62,601 nt of DNA, taken from positions 1 to 62,601 of the forward strand of contig CALCFD010000038.1 of NCBI GenBank assembly GCA_937900695.1, written 5' to 3'. Under the pieces are notes generated by a model that did not search any database, was not told where the DNA came from, and saw only the letters and a program-made list of their open reading frames with translations. This DNA comes from an uncultured Eubacterium sp. (GTDB taxonomy: Bacteria; Bacillota; Clostridia; Peptostreptococcales; Anaerovoracaceae). Positions 62,236-62,601 of this stretch are shown piece after piece. Every line of letters starts with the position of its first letter. The first letter of the stretch is position 1. The translations under genes were made by a program, and so were the position numbers.

Positions 62236-62601
62236 CTATGCCTGTTCTGCATTAATTGCAATACCACAAGCCTTATTTTCAATTAAGAATGTGTCTGTGT
62301 AATATCTGTTCTGATAAGAATATTTATCTGCTACTCTTGAGTCATGCCCTGGTGTAAACACCTTAATGTAAGAGTATTTCTCTCTTGAAATTACACAAGA
62401 CGGATGTACAAGGATTGCATTAATCTGCTTAGCAGATGAAGCCGGTTTAAATCCTTCAGTAAAGTCATATGCCGTCTTAAATCTAGCACTTGGCACTACT
62501 TTAATAGTAACATCATCTAAAGAGTGTACTGTTCTATTAATAGCTGTGGTCAAGTCCTAAAGGTGGTGTAAATTCCCTGTCATATAATTTAGTCATCCTT
62601 T
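62236..62601 (-). CDS. Major capsid protein, C-terminal part (incomplete, apparent frameshift)
   Basis: The visible 105 residues (AINRTVHSLDDVTIKVVPSA, ...KQINAILVHPSCVISREKYS..., ENKACGIAIN) read as the C-terminal domain of a phage coat protein. The frame has a TAG just before a TTG at 62553. Upstream, another frame reads MTKLYDREFTPPLG up to 62555. The two join without a break if base 62554 is skipped, giving PPLGLTTAINRT. The rest of the gene is beyond the window edge. It is either a frameshift mutation or a sequencing error, or the TTG is a true start; the first two seem more likely. Confidence 0.55.

Overview
The window is AT-rich DNA from a low-GC Gram-positive anaerobe, most likely a member of the Clostridia. 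The evidence is the gene order cysE-cysS-mrnC-...-rlmB-sigH-(tRNA-Thr, tuf)-rpmG-secE-nusG-rplKAJL-rpoBC-rpsL-rpsG-fusA-tuf, AGGAGG-type ribosome binding sites, a SigH-family sigma factor and Gram-positive-type promoters. I cannot name the species.

Region 1 (1-27,000, nearly all on the minus strand) is the universal transcription/translation core, read from high to low coordinates. It holds cysE, cysS, mrnC, thyA, folA, rlmB and sigH; tRNA-Thr and one tuf copy; rpmG, secE, nusG and the L11/L1/L10/L7-L12 genes with an L10 leader; rpoB and rpoC with their own promoter; then rpsL, rpsG, fusA and the second tuf. Two pieces are foreign to the canonical order: a nucleotidyltransferase gene between rpoC and rpsL, and about 1.4 kb between rpmG and the upstream tuf carrying two small ORFs and an array of short inverted repeats. 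The first gene of the window is a lipoprotein broken by a one-base frameshift.

Region 2 (25,000-49,400) is housekeeping and accessory metabolism. It contains a PHP phosphoesterase, a GH25 lysozyme, an FAD-dependent oxidoreductase, uvrC, a D-alanyl-D-alanine-carboxypeptidase-like protein whose catalytic serine is lost, an archaeal-type phosphoglycerate mutase beside serC, and divergent serA. It also contains a LysR / YkvI-type transporter / aminotransferase cluster, an EamA exporter, a divergent XRE-regulator / membrane-kinase pair, BrkB, rdgB, a surface 5'-nucleotidase, an orphan ribbon-helix-helix protein, mgsA and a large acidic zinc-ribbon protein.

Region 3 (49,445-62,601) begins at tRNA-Ser(GGA) and runs straight into the late genes of a siphovirus-type prophage, all on the minus strand. 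Read right to left they are the end of the major capsid gene, head-tail connector genes, tail tube, two tail-assembly-chaperone ORFs, tape measure, distal tail and baseplate proteins, a coiled-coil fibre, three small tip proteins, holin and endolysin. Portal, terminase, integrase and the far attachment site lie beyond the window.

The most interesting observations are the inverted-repeat array near 18 kb, the mirror-symmetric divergent serC/serA promoters, the catalytically dead PBP-like protein, the XRE/kinase pair, and the three prophage tip proteins that share an N-terminal adaptor and carry poly-G tracts. All assignments come from reading the sequence; no database search was run.
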